Notes: generated by a model from the letters alone, not told the origin. 64,000 nt of DNA from Elymus sibiricus (GCA_039707655.1 CM077674.1:241477904-241541903); one strand, 5' to 3'; positions 35,464 through 48,667 are shown, numbered from the stretch's first letter. Translations and numbers: made by a program.

Positions 35464-38400
35464 CTGTCAAAAAAAGACCATAAAACAATTGAAGTTCAGG
35501 TACGACACAAGCATCAGTTCAATAAAAAACAGATGACATGAAAATCATTCAAGTTCAGCTACAAAAAATAAAAATCTTCAGTTATAAACAAAGTGTTACA
35601 TTAAAAACAATTGAATTTCAGGTGCAACACAAGATTCAGTTCAAGAAAAAAAGCTGACATGAAAATCATTCAAGTTCAACTACAATAACATAAAAAGGTT
35701 TTATCATTGAAGTTCATGTACAATACAAGGTACAGTTCAAGGAAGTACTTACATGAAAAAACTAGTTAAAAAGAAATATACAAGAAAATAAAAGACAATG
35801 TATGAGGACACAGTAAGGAGAAAGATGTAAAATAGCCAAAACTGGAAGTTTCAAGACATAGATGTATAGTAGCCAAATAGATCCATGAAATCTGTTTCAA
35901 ACAAGTTAGAAGATGCAATTGAATACAACCATGTCTTCTTGATATCCAAGATATTCTCATGGGAATAGTTCATGAGAACCCCATCATGAAACGAATTAAC
36001 ATTCGTAAGCATGTAGAACCCGCAGTCGATACTGCAATCAACAAAGAAACATTGTAAAAGCAAAGAAAGCCAACGCATAGCAAAACGGTGTAGCTTACAT
36101 ACTCCTACATATATACAAAATTAATAGAAAGAAACTGGCATTCATATTTGTTATTCTGTTGGGGGATATCAATCCAATCCAATGGTAAGTGGTCAATAGA
36201 AACAGGATTGAAGGGTGTCTCCCTGTCATTGCTGGCATCGCTCCAAAGCTTCTTGATGTTATCAGTCATTTTCCGAAAAAGACGCACAACACATTCATCA
36301 GTTGGTCCATAGTAGGAGTCAAGAAGCTAAAACCTTTGATTCTCCAAGTCAAGAAAAATAGCAACCCTATGCCCAACACCACCCATGTGAGGAGCAATTG
36401 TAGGTGGGTCAAAAGTAGGGAAAATAACCTGAGGCAAACAATCAAACAAATACACACACAATTATTCAAATTAATAATAATAACACAACTAAAAAGTACT
36501 AAAGAGAGAGGTTTCAAAGTGCAAACGAAAAAAAGAGACAAGTACAAAAATTGCTTATAGAATCATGGGCATCCATGCTATGAGGACCAGTCGCATTAAA
36601 AAACTTCCTCACACGGGAATCAAACTGTCCTCTGAAAATCTTGTCCTAATATTCAGATAACACCTAATAAAACATAAGGGGCAAAAAAGGATACCTATAA
36701 ATATAATGAGACCAACAATATTAAAGTAATTTGAAAAAGAACAAGAGAAAAGAAAAGGTACAGGGTTGACTTACACAAACCCAATACGGCAGAATAAGCA
36801 TGTCTGACCCCTGGTATTTGCAGCGGAGACAATAAAGGGCGACCTCTGTGACAGTAGATCGAAGCATCCCGCGAGAAACAAAAGACAATGCGACATCTTC
36901 AACAGTAGCTTCACACTCATTGTTTTGGAACATAACCTTTGATCTAAAACAAAAATAATAACATGAAATGTGTATTCATTGAACTATGCAGCTTCACTTA
37001 TAGTATACATTTGCTTTAATGATAACTACATATATAGTAACAATCATAGTAGTTAAGAAGTTCAGCTACAACACCTAAGGCAGTGCAAAAAAGTTAGATG
37101 CACACAAATTCTGATTGGACTCACCTCTTAGAACGGTCATTCTTAAGCCTAGTTACACTGAAATAAAATTCATCAACCTTCTTTTTAACGACATCAATTT
37201 CACTATCTGCTGAGAAAAATAACAGAATAAGAGTAAGATACAAATAATACATAAATATAAATAGGATCACAGGAAGAAGGGTTGAAAATATACATAGGAA
37301 GAAGAATTGAGATAAACACAGGATTTAGGAAGAAGGGTTGAATATAAAACACACGACACAAAAAATATATAAATGATTTCCCGGTATGGCAAAAACCGGA
37401 CACCACATAAACACATGAGTTCCGTGAAATGAATATATTGCCATACACACAACTAACAAAATCAGTTTTAGACAGATAGATCATGACATGCCAGGGGGAT
37501 ATACCAAAATACAAAGATACAAACAACACAAACACATTCAGGTGCTACATCAAAAGAGAAACCACAAGATAAAAAAAACATCACATCCCATGCAATACAC
37601 ACCTTCCCCCCACATAAAAACAACAACACTCCATTTTATTTCCATCACATAACACATTTCACATAGTAGGACTAGGGAGAAGTTCAACTTGTCACACATA
37701 GACAGTACATAAGGATATCAACAGTCAAACAAAACAAAAGGGATGGGGATGAGGAAAGAAGAGAGAAGCCTGATCCTCTCTTTTATTGGTTCTTGCCTAA
37801 AGCTGGAGCAGAACTGGACAGATCCTGCTCCATTATGTCACTTTCAGTTTCAGTTTCTGAATCATTGTCATCTCAAGTAGATATTACAATATCCTCTCCA
37901 CGTACACCAGCAGATGGGGCACTGATAGGAGAATGTGTAGTAGGAGCAGCTGGAGAATCTGAAATAACAAACACTGTTGGCTGTGCTGCAGTAGGAGGAG
38001 CTGGAGAATAAGCAGCAACAACCACAGATGGTTGTGCTGCAGGAGACTTCGCTAGTCCTGCATGAGCGCTAACAGTTTCAACAGTTGCCTCCATGGAAAC
38101 TTTCTCAGAACTGCTGGCATTCAACAAGGTATCACCTCCTGCTGACTTGCCCTGCTTAGCATCAAAAACCCCATCGCCAATGGACGAATGATGTTCAGTT
38201 TGATCCAGGCCATCAAAGCCACCAACTCCTGACACATCTTTCTTTGAAACCATTTCTCGATCAACATTAACGCCGTCAAGCTGCAACAACAAACAAAACT
38301 TAATAAAAATGGGCATATAGCAACAAAAACATATAGTAAAAGAAAAGGGAAACAAACAAATGTAGGTTCAAAAACTTGACAACGAAAACAATGGATGAGA

Positions 38401-38599
38401 AAGATAGTACCTTGGAAACATTGCCATCAACACTAGCCACAATGAAATCACTTGGAGGAGCAGACTCACAAACAGGAACAGTTGCACTTTTAGGTACAGT
38501 AATATCGTCATTAACACCATCGACAACAGCCTACAAAATCGTACGAAACATAAAAATTTAAAAGACTAGAAGACAACGTAGAACAACGTGTAATTAGAA

Positions 38600-38885
38600 G
38601 AAGTTCAGATACACTAAATAAAGAAGGCCAGCTATGAACACTGACTCTCAACAAGGCAGTTCAGATACAGTAATCAAAAGAAGGTCAGCTATGAACACTA
38701 ACACTCATCAAGGAAGTTCGGATACACTAAATAAAGAAGGTCAGCTATGAACACTAACTCTCAACAAGAAGTTCAAAGACACTAAATAAAGAAAGTGTCA
38801 TAAGAATACTAATACTGAACAAGAAGTTCAAAGACATGAAATGAAGAAGGTCACCTATGAAACACTAATAATGAACACTGATACT
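38600..38885. repeat. Five ~57-bp tandem repeats in an intron
   Basis: Units share AGTTCAGATACACTAAATAA and GAAGGTCAGCTATGAACACT. They lie in the minus-strand intron between exons 38925-39494 and 38411-38530, and each has a TGAAC or AAGTTC core. Confidence 0.75.
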
Positions 38886-41800
38886 TAACACTAATTCAAA
38901 GAACTATAAAAAATGAAAACAAACCTCCTCTGCACGCTCCTCGTTGCCTCCGTCATGACCCAAATCAACAGAATCATGCCTTTCCATCTGCTTGATAACA
39001 ACACTAGCCTGATCTTCAAAAGGCTTGCAACGAGCATCCTGCATTTTCTTGAACAAGCCAAAGCTAGTACGGAGGTGAACCGTGCTCTGACGAATCTCAG
39101 CTAGAATTTCAGCTTCAATTGATAAAGCCTCCTTCGAAGACTCCGCATCAAAACCATGCCCGGGTGGAAGAATCCCGTCGACACAACTAAGATGCTCAAC
39201 TGTCGTCAGAACACGGGCAATCTCCCCACAACCAGTGCCCAAAAGACCATCGATCCTACTAAGCGAAACACTGGCAGCATCGAAGAAACCCTTTACAAAC
39301 TCTGAAGAAATGCCAGCTGTAGTATTCCTATGGGCAGAAGAACCCCCAGGTACTTCAGGGGGAGTACCGGTGTTCACGTCCTGGGAGCATTCAATTCTGG
39401 GGGCAGCTTCACTGCCGAAAGCGGTGGCATGAGGAATAGTAAGAACAGGTCGTTCGATATGCCTAAAGAACACAACCCCAGCCTGTGTCTTCCACTACAC
39501 ACAAATATAAATGAAAGGGTCAAAAAATAATAAAGGGACAAGAAACAAAAGTGAAGCTATGATCATAAGTTCAAATTATACTATGTAGGAAAGAATAAAG
39601 GATAATTAAACTCACAGGCAGCTTCCCATAAACCCCAGTTGGCTGGGTCATCATCACCCTTCTTAATCAAGTCAGCAACAACAAGCTCAGATAGCTTGGC
39701 CTGGTCCATGAAACTGGCACGAGGAGTTCTCAAATCAACAACAGGCTTCTTGCCAAGGATAAGGTAGTCCAGATACATAAGAAGGGGCGCAATGCCACAG
39801 CCTGTAACAGCTTTGCCCTGCTAGTCCCTTCTTGATACCTAATTACAGCCCTTTGAAGATCATCAACAAGCATCTGGCAATAGTCCATGTCTGCCATATC
39901 CTCCGAAACAAGATTCTCAACCATTGCTGCCTCCCTCGACACCCGAGTAGATGTACCAGGAATAACATCCTTCATGAAAAGTATTAGGTAAAACACCTGC
40001 AGAGGCAGATCATCTTTCGTGTCATCCTTCACAAGATCCCCAAGGATCTTACGCAGATGCATTGTCTTGATATCCTCACTCCTCTGGTAGCCAAGTTTGC
40101 CCTTCAGCCTCATAACAGCATCATTAAATCCATCCTCTGATGGCCTAGGAGGGGTAAGATTACCTTGAGGCAAACCAAAAAGAAGGTGAACAGCATCATT
40201 TGTAATACGAAAAACCTTATTTGCCTGACCCATGTCTAGAATCATAGTGGAAGGGTCAATCTTGGTGTAGATGTGGCCCATCAAGGGACGAGAAATGTTT
40301 GAATCAATCTTCCAATCAAACACAACACCAAAACCATGCTTGACAACCCTCTCCTTGTGCCTAGTCTCAAGCAATTTTGCGCACACCTTCACCTCTTTCA
40401 GTGAGCAGCGAACAGTCTTGTTAAAATGTTTCACATCGTCTTCTCCTTCAACAGCTCCTTCCTCTAGTTTGCCTCCTCTTCTCCTCCTCACATGCCTCTT
40501 CACAAATTCATACTACTAAATGCAAAGAGAAGACACCATGACAGAACAACAAGTTAATAATAATAAACAAGAAGTTCAGTAATGTATAACAAGGCAGCAC
40601 TACATAAACAAAATAGAGCATGAGAGAAACAATGTATATTAATGTACAACCAGAAGTTCAAGAATGTATAACAAGGAAGTAAAAGAATGTACAACCAGAA
40701 GTTCAACTAATTTTCATGTTAAATAAGTAATAAACCAAAAGTTCAACAATGTAGAACAAGGCAGCACTACGTAAACAAAATAGAGCATGAGACAAAACAG
40801 CTAAGAAAATTTAAAAAATAAAGATAAAGAACAAAAAACAACAAGAAATAAAAAAGATTTATACCTGATCAACAGCATCATCATCAACATCCTCATCATC
40901 AGCGTCAAAATCAACATCATCCTGGTCATCTGCATTAACACGAGAACGCTTCTTACAATCCTTGTTAACTTTTGCAGGCCCACCCTTGCGCTCAAGGCCA
41001 CATTTCTTGCCCTTCCCAGATACAACAGCAACAAGCGGAGACGATATGTGCTTCGCATAGCCAAGAACACGAGGACTACGGTGTGGGGTACCACCAGCAG
41101 CTTGGCCATCAACTTCAGGAAGTTCACCTACACTTGGTCCTGCAACCTTAGAAACATGTGGGCTCCTGCGAGGAGTAACATCACCAAGAAGATGCTTCTT
41201 AATTATGGTCCGCTTGATTTTATTCTTCGTAGGGACAACCATGTTATCACTGGCACGCGCCAAATCTTCTTCAGCACCGGACACATGCCCAGGTGTGGGC
41301 TTAGCAAGATCACCAGATTCAGAAACATAAGAAGCTTTCTCGCGCCGGACCGCCTTCTTCCTCTCAAAAGCTTCTAGCTTTCTCGCCTTGCGTTCATCCT
41401 CTAGAAGAAGCTGCAGGGGCACATCCACAGCTTGTGTGACAGGTTCAGTGCCATCAACGGATTGGGACTGCATCTCTGACAACTGAAAAGAGCACAAAGG
41501 CTCCGGAATGGAATCACAATCTTCAGCTGCTGGAGCCACCTACTCAGCCTCAGCAGTGTTCTCAGCCCCACCCAAGTCAGATAGAACATCGTTGATGGTA
41601 TTAACAGCTTCTTCTCTACCTGCATCTGCAAAACACACAAAAACAAAAAAAAATGAGTCAAGAACAGATATAAAACTCATGATAAGCACAAGTTCAAAAA
41701 CATGGCTCTAGAAATAAAAATAAGAAAGATGGTAAAATGAGTTGCACATACCAGATGAAGCAAGAGCTGTTGACGCAAGATCTCCGAGATTAATTTTTTT

Positions 41801-42039
41801 CTCAAGACTGCAAGCAACCTCGGCGACAACACTCAAAGGCACAGATGATGTAGTTGCATCAGACTTTGGAACATCAAGATTTACTTCTGAACCCCCATCT
41901 TCATCACAAGCAGATTTTTCAGAATTCTTAATGCCATCAACAACTACATAAACAAAATAAGGAAGGTGAATTTTAATTCAATACAAAGAAATTTCCTTAA
42001 AAATGAAAACACACAACAAAAGATATATATAAAAATTAA

Positions 42040-42320
42040 AACAATGTAGACCAAGGCAGTACTACATAAACAAAATAGAGCATGAGAGAAACAATGTATA
42101 ACAATGAATAGCCAGAAGTTCAACAATTGAAAATAATGCAGTAAAACAATGCACAACCAGAAGTTCAACTAATTTTCATGTTAAATAACTAATAAAGCAG
42201 AAGTTCAACAATAAGACCAAGGCAGTACTGCATAAACAAAAAAAGCACGAGGGAAACAACATATAACACTGAATAACCACAAGTTCAACAATGTATAACA
42301 ATGTAGGACCAGAAGCTCAA
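42040..42320. repeat. Intronic repeats related to 40560-40800
   Basis: Blocks such as AAGGCAGTACTACATAAACA and CAACCAGAAGTTCAACTAAT recur at about 40570-40690, 40690-40800, 42045-42180 and 42195-42320. They are introns of the Ulp1-like gene expanded by local duplication. From 42320 to 43090 I see only AT-rich sequence with further AAGTTC motifs. Confidence 0.6.
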
Positions 42321-42956
42321 CTATTTTTCATTACCTTAGAAATGATAACACAAAGCCAAAGATATATACAAAATTTAAAACATTGGGAAGTCCAAAAACA
42401 CCTGCTTCAACTACAAATGATTATGCATACAAATAACTGCACAAATGTACAACAATAATACACAACAACTACATAAGAAGTTCACATTATCAAACATGGT
42501 TAGTTCAACAAGCCAAACAAGAGAAAATCAGGGCTGAAAAATAAAAGTAAACTACTATTCTAACAGTGCCAAAACTTAGATGCATATATAGACAAAGATA
42601 AAAGATACAATACTACATCTACAGCCATCAGAACAACTACATGATGGCTATGCATTATGGTATAGATTCAAACTAAAAAACAAAAATTAAACAAGGCATC
42701 ACCTCATGAAGGCCTGAAGCCATCAGCACACCCCTCCCTCCCGCAGGATGGTCCAAACCCTAGATCCACCTGAAAAACTCAAACACCCAAACAGAAAAGA
42801 ACACCTTAGAAACATATACCAGAAGATTCAAATATTAAAACAAACCACAGAATAACATGCAATTCAAGAAGGGGAGTTCCCCCTAGGATCTAAGAACTAA
42901 ATCACGGGTTAATTTAGGACGGCAGCGACCACTAGCTACATAGCGATGAATACAAC

Positions 42957-43004
42957 AAACACACACACGCGCGCACACACACACAGACACACACACACAC
43001 ACAC
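42957..43004. repeat. (CA)n microsatellite
   Basis: A CA run with a short CGCG interruption, inside the first intron of the minus-strand gene. Confidence 0.95.
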
Positions 43005-44129
43005 ATGGGAAATGGAAAGCCCAGATGCCCAAGTAACAACTTCCAGATGGAGAACCACACGCAGCATCTAAGCATCCTGGAGACGAACCCTACCTAGTCA
43101 GGGATGCCAGCATCACAAAAAAAAGGAGAGGGGAGTGGAAGAGCGCAGGCGAGACAGAAGGGTAGAGAAGGAAGAGCGGACTGGATGGATCTGAATAATA
43201 AGAAGCGGCGTGGGGCTGACGGAGTAGTTACCTTAAGTTGATCTCCAGACGGCAGTATTGCACGTCCGCGCCGGCGGTTCCTCCACCCCACAACACAGGA
43301 ATAGTTTCGGGCGGAGCGGCCGAAACAACACAGGGGAGAGGAGAGGGGAGAGGATTCATGACAGCACAGGGGAGAAGAAATAGGGGTGGCAGCGGCGGTT
43401 GCTGGACACCATGACGACGCAGGGGAGGTTGCCAGAGAAGCAACCACAGCAAGCGGCGATGTGAGGGGAGAAAAGAGGGGAGGGGATTTTTGACAGCGGG
43501 GAAGAAGGAAAAGGGGAGGCGACGGCGGATAAGGATAACTAAAAGATGCTTGCCTCCACTACAATATAAATGCTACAATAATACACTAATTACAATTAAT
43601 AATACAATCAGACAGCAAACTACATGTAATAAAAAAAGCTTACATAACTCTCTATACAAGTAACTGATGCCATAAACTTTCATGGGAAAAAGGATCATAT
43701 TTATAAATGTAAAAATAATATTTATCTACTGCTATAGGATATAATGAAAAAGTAAAGAAAAAAACTACACACACTCAAAACAAATAAATAAAAACCTTAG
43801 ACTTACATCCACATGCTACGTTAGCGGCAAGCCATGCCGCCGTCCGCTCCAACCCGTTCTTTGCTCAGCATAGCAATCGCTCCCACACAAGCACACCCAA
43901 GTTCGCATTGCACTACAGCAGAAGAAGCAAACAAAAACAAATTCAAAACAGACAAACAAAGAAAAAGTCAAATTACACCTGTTGGCAACCCTTCAAAATA
44001 AGTAATAAAAGAAAAAAAGAAGTTCAAATACACACACAAAGGAAGTCCAGCTAAACCTAAATACACAGCCCTAAAAAACAAAAAACAAAAAGTAATTTCA
44101 AATTCACCTATGCATTAAGTGCAAATACG

Positions 44130-47100
44130 CACCACACCCCTAAGATAGATAGTGGGGTCACGGATGTGACGGACTCGCTTCCGCATGCGACGCCGCGTCG
44201 TCGCCTGCTCCGGCTCGTTCCTGGCTCAGCCTCGCCAGGGGGCGGGAGGGGGTCCTGAACCCCCGGCTCGGCCTCACACTAACGCGGTAGTGCGCTTGGT
44301 TGACAGGCGCAGTGCGGTTATTCTGTTTCCCGCCCCCCATGCACCCACACCCCTAAGAAAGATAGTGGGGTCACGGATGTGATGGACTCGCCACTGCATG
44401 CGACGCCGCGTCGTCGTCTGCTCCAGCTTGTTCCTGGCTCGGCATCATCGGGGGAGAGGGGTGTCCCCCCTCCCCTCCCCGGCTCGGCCTCGTGCTAACG
44501 CGGTAGTGCGGTTGGTTGATAGGCGCAGTGCGGTTATTCTGTCCCCCCACGCACCCACACCCCTAAGATAGATAGTGGGGTCACGGATGTGACGGACTCG
44601 CCTCCGCATGCAAAGCCGCCACATGTCGCATCGTCGCCTGCTCCGGCTCATTCCTGGCTCGACCTTGCCGGTCCTGACCCCCTCTCCCCCGGCTCGGCCT
44701 CGCGCTAACGCGGCAGTGCGCTTGGTTGACATGCGCAGTGCGGTTATTTTGTTTCTGCCACCCACGCATCCTAACCCCTAAGATAGATAGAGGGGTCACG
44801 GATGTGATAGAGTCGCCTCCGCATGCGACGCCGCGGCACGCCGCGTCATCTACTGCTCCCCTCCCCGGCTCGGCATCGCGCTAACGCGGTAGTGCGGTTG
44901 GTTGATAGGCGCAGTGCGGTTATTCTGTCCCCCCACGCACCCACACCCCTAAGATAGATAGTGGGGTCACAGATGTGACGGACTAGCCTCCGCATGCGAC
45001 GCCGCGTCGTCACCTGCTCCGGCTCGTTCCTGGCTCGGCCTCGAAGGGGAGGGGGGTGCTACTTGTAGCTTGCGTTGGTATTTTCCCCGAAGAGGAAGGG
45101 ATGATGCAGCATTGTAGAGGTAAGTATTTCCCTCAGTTATGAAACCAAGGTTATCAATCCAGTAGGAGAATCACGCCACACCTCGTTAGCAGTACCTGCA
45201 CACAAATAACAAATCCTTGCACCCAACGCAAACGAGGGGTTGTCAATCCCTTGGCGGTCAATTGTGACTTGCGAGATTAAATTGTATGGTGATGGATAGA
45301 TAGATTAAACAAAAATACAAAATAAAATAAATAATATAAAAGTGCGGCAAGGTATTTTTAGGATTTTTAATATATGATTTAGATAGACCCGGGGGCCATA
45401 GTTTTCACTAGAGGCTTCTCTCAAGAAAATAGCATACGGTGGGTAAACAAATTACTGTTGGGCAATTGATAGAAAAGCAAATAATCATGATGATATCCAA
45501 GGCAATGATCATGTATATAGGCATCACGTCTGAGACAAGTAGACCGACTCCTGCTTGCATCTACTACTGTTACTCCACCCATCGACCGCTATCCAGCATG
45601 CATCTAGAGTATTAAGTTCATAAAGAAAGGAGTAACGCCTTAAGCAAGATGACATGATGTAGACAAAGTAAACTCACGCATGAATAAACCCCATCTTTTT
45701 ACCCTTAATAGCAACGATACATACGTGTCATGTCCCTTTCTGTCACTGGGATTGAGCATCGCAAGATCGAACCCATTACAAAGCACCTCTTCCCATGGCA
45801 AGATAAATCAATCTAGTTGGCCAAACCAAATCAATAGATCAGAGAATAAATACGAAGCTATAATAATCATGCATAAAAGAGATCAGAGAATACTCAAATA
45901 ATATTCATGGATAATCTGATCATAAACTCACAATTAATCGGATCCCAACAAACACACCGCAAAAAGTGATTACATCAGATAGAACTCCAAGAACATCGAG
46001 GAGAACATTGTATTGAAGATCAAAAAGAGAGAAGAAGCCATCTAGCTACTAACTATGGACCCGAAGGTCTGTGGTAAACTACTCACGCATCATCGAAAGG
46101 GCAGCATGGTTGATGTAGAGCCCCTCCGTGATCGATTCCCCCTCCGGCGGAGTGCCGGAAAAGGCCCCCAGATGGGATCTCTCGAGAACAGAAGCTTGCG
46201 GCGGCGGAAAACGTATTTCGTGGACTCCCCTGTTGGTTTCCCGATTTTTGTAGATTTATAGTGGTGGAATTAGGTCAAAAGAGGCAGAGGTGGGCCCACG
46301 AGGCACCAGGGCGCGCCTGCCCCCCCCCCCAGGCGTGCCCTGGTGGCTCGTGGCCACCTCCTGGGTCTTCTGGCCTTCTCCCGAAGCTTCTAGTGTTTGT
46401 TATGTCCAGAAAAAAATCTCAAAAAAGATTCGTGGCATTTGGACTTCGTTTGGTATTCATATTCTTTAAAACCAAAAACAGGCAGAAAACAACAACTGGC
46501 ACTGGGCACTAAGTTAATAGGATAGTCCCAAAAAATGATATATAATTGCGGTAAATGTATATAAAAACATTCAAGATTGATAATATAACAGCATGGAACA
46601 TTCAAAAATTATAGATACGTTGGAGACGTATCAGGGGGGAGGGGGTCCTGACCCTCCTCCCCACCGGCTCGGTCTCGCGCTAACACGGCAGTGCGCTTGG
46701 TTGACACGCGCAGTGCGGTTATTGTGTCCCCCCCGTCCCCACGCAACCACACCCCTAAGATAGATAGTGGGGTCACGGATGTGACAGACTCGCCTCTGCA
46801 TGCGACGCCACGTCGTCACCTGCTCCGGCTCGTTCCTGGCTCAGCCTCGCCGGGGAGGGGGAAGGGGGGTCCCCCCCCCGGCTCGGTCTCGCGCTAACAC
46901 GGCAGTGCGCTTGGTTGACAGGCGCAGTGCGGTTATTGTGTCCCCCCACGCACCCACACCCCTAAGATAGATAGTGGGGTCACGGATGTGACTGACTCGC
47001 CTCCGCATGCGACATCGCGGCCGCACGCCGCGTCGTCGCCTGCTCCGGCTCGTTCCTGGCTCAGCCTTGCCGGAGGGGGGCGAGGGATGGGGCCTCGCGC

Positions 47101-47135
47101 TAACGCCGTGGTGCGCTTAGTTGACAGGCGCAGTT
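44130..47135. repeat. ~210-bp GC-rich tandem array, about seven units
   Basis: Each unit carries CACCCCTAAGATAGATAGTG, then GGTCACGGATGTGACGGACT, a GCATGCGACGCCGCGTCGTC block and GGCGCAGTGCGGTTATTCTG. Unit starts fall near 44138, 44350, 44560, 44776 and 44946, then 46754 and 46960 beyond the inserted solo LTR. It ends abruptly at 47135 inside GGCGCAGTTCAAATTT. GTTATTCTG recalls the TTATTCTG of the palindrome-ended termini. 43560-44130 before it is AT-rich with no gene. Open frames here are repeat translations. Confidence 0.88.
45057..46633. mobile_element. Solo LTR inside the tandem array
   Basis: The 1577-bp segment runs TGCTACTTGTAGCTTGCG to GAGACGTATCA and is flanked by GGGGG on both sides, so it has TG..CA ends and a 5-bp (low-complexity) duplication. 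It splits one 210-bp unit. Its sequence, for example AGACCCGGGGGCCATAG and GGCATCACGTCTGAGACAAG, is one I recall as an abundant Triticeae LTR; I do not assign a family name. No second LTR, primer site or coding interior is adjacent. Confidence 0.78.
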
Positions 47136-48612
47136 CAAATTTAAATGATAGAGAAGTTCAATGTTTATTACAAAAAAAACATAGTTTGTGGGAAAAAATA
47201 GAGAAGTTCAAAAAATTCAAAAAAAGGGGCTTACCCCATTTCATAAAAAATATTAGAAGCTCAAATTTAAATAACTGTGGAGGATCGATCTTTATTAGAA
47301 AACTTGGATTTTCCGTCATAATTAAAAGAATAAATCACAAAAGTACAAATTAAGAAAAACAAAGGAGTTTAAAATGATATAAAAAATGAATTTTCCCCGT
47401 TTCTAAAAAAACACAAAAGTTCAAATTTAAATAATAAAAAATTGGATGTTTAGTACAAAACAAGTAAGGGTCAATTTAAAAAACACATAGCAGTTTTAAA
47501 AATAATGAAGTTCAATGTTTTTTAAAAAAAAGATCAATTCGATGATTTTATATAAATACAAAAAATTCTTTGATGAAAATTAAAATAATGAAGTTCAAAT
47601 TAGAAAGAAACAGAAGTCTGAAGTTTTTAAAACCTCGGATTCACTTGTTAAAAAAACCTCACTATTGAAGTTTCGAACATATGAAAAAAAAACTGGAACT
47701 TTAGCATGAGAAGCTACTAAAGTTCTACTACTATTCGGAGTATGAAAATAGGTTAGACAAAAAGAGGATGTGTGTGTCTATGGGCCAGCTCCACAATTGC
47801 ACACGTGAGGACTGTGAAAAACAAAAACCAGACATAATTTTTTTATGACAACAGTAACAGAAGAGATCATAGTGCCGCATCACCTAAAAAATGTGAAACC
47901 ACAGAAGTTCTAACACAAATGATATAGAAGTCCAACTTCTACAACAAACCGTAAGTGATCGAAAAAATACCCACGATCGAATTTGCTTCCCAGCTCTAAT
48001 CATTTGCGTCTACTACATACACGTCCGCCACATTTCGAAGGCTATCCTACTCCCTGCTACCACCACTCTGTCCATTCGAAGAACAGTGGGTTCAACCATG
48101 GCGGGCAGAACAAGATTCGATCGGCCGAAAAAACGAGTGTAGGGACCCCCCCGACCAGAATTAATGAATTAGGATGGTTTCAAATTCAATATAATACGCA
48201 GATCCACCGCCAATTTTGAGAGAAAAAAATCTACAGAAGCGGCTCCAACAACACCGGCGGACGAAGAACAGAGCTCCAAAACAAAATCCGCGACAAATAA
48301 CATTAAAATGAACACGAAGCGTACGCTAAAACCCAATTGCGATCTTGTTAGGCGTTCATGATTGATTCCTGCCTCCATTGGGCCTCTCACAAACGCGCGG
48401 AGGTCACGTCCTGAGAACAAATCCGCCAGCAAGGAAGATTGCGAAACAAAACCCCCATTTAGATGCTAAAAAGTGTATAAGATTGACACTAAGGTCCCAA
48501 GGAACACAGTGCATCGCCCTTAATCCCGCGGGAAGCCCCCGTTGTGAAAAGAGAAAGAAGGTTGGGTTCTTACGAGTGGAAGTTCAAGTCCTACAAAACA
48601 CGAAGTTCGACT
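47136..48612. other. AT-rich right interior of the 21-kb element
   Basis: No gene is supported. AAGTTC-type motifs persist (about 47154, 47205, 47418, 47508, 47590, 48582 and 48603), which ties the stretch to the same element up to the right TIR. Confidence 0.6.
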
Positions 48613-48651
48613 AGTTATCAAAATATTATTCTGATCCCGTGATCAGAATAG
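48613..48651 (-). repeat. Right terminal inverted repeat of the 21-kb element
   Basis: The reverse complement begins CTATTCTGATCACGGG and matches the left TIR at 34 of 39 positions. It also folds on itself (TTCTGATC with GATCAGAA). Confidence 0.85.
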
Positions 48652-48667
48652 GACAAATGTTTCCTAA

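Larger units (their letters stand above)
35851..43447 (-). pseudogene. Ulp1-protease-like transposon gene, decayed
   Basis: A long minus-strand gene. Exons I can support: 43232-43447, 41752-41943, 40865-41626, 39616-40515, 38925-39494, 38411-38530, about 37790-38280, 37125-37206, 36775-36943, about 36550-36660, about 36120-36430 and 35851-36036. The N-terminal half is basic/acidic linker plus a 39616-40515 domain typical of plant Ulp1-like transposon proteins (FGVVFDWKIDSNISRPLMG). The C-terminal lobe shows His in GVGHRVAIFLDLENQ, Asp in LLDSYYGP and Cys in DCGFYMLTN. Damage: in-frame stops at 41540-41542, 37873-37875 and 36327-36329 (inside the catalytic lobe), and a frameshift near 39790. 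Introns carry AAGTTC repeats. It lies opposite the FAR1 transposase in the same element. Confidence 0.75.
27346..48651 (+). mobile_element. 21.3-kb Mutator-like element with FAR1-type transposase and Ulp1-like genes
   Basis: It is bounded by 39-bp terminal inverted repeats (27346-27384 and 48613-48651; 34 of 39 match). A FAR1/MULE transposase gene reads inward from the left and Ulp1-protease-like genes read inward from the right, converging near 33-34 kb. AAGTTCA/TGAACTT repeats occur through introns and spacers from about 28180 to 48616, which marks the interior as one unit. Plant MULEs carrying Ulp1-like genes are known (for example Arabidopsis Kaonashi elements). I found no convincing 8-11 bp target duplication. 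Both genes are broken, so this copy is unlikely to be active. A solo LTR and a 210-bp tandem array lie inside. Confidence 0.75.

Noticed and set aside
46055..46512. Short open frames in the solo LTR
   Set aside because: They lie inside a TG..CA-bounded LTR and have no recognisable domain.
27346..48651. Target-site duplication for the 21-kb element
   Set aside because: I compared the flanks (GATATAGTAGCA and GACAAATGTTTCC) for an 8-11 bp match and found none, so I report none.
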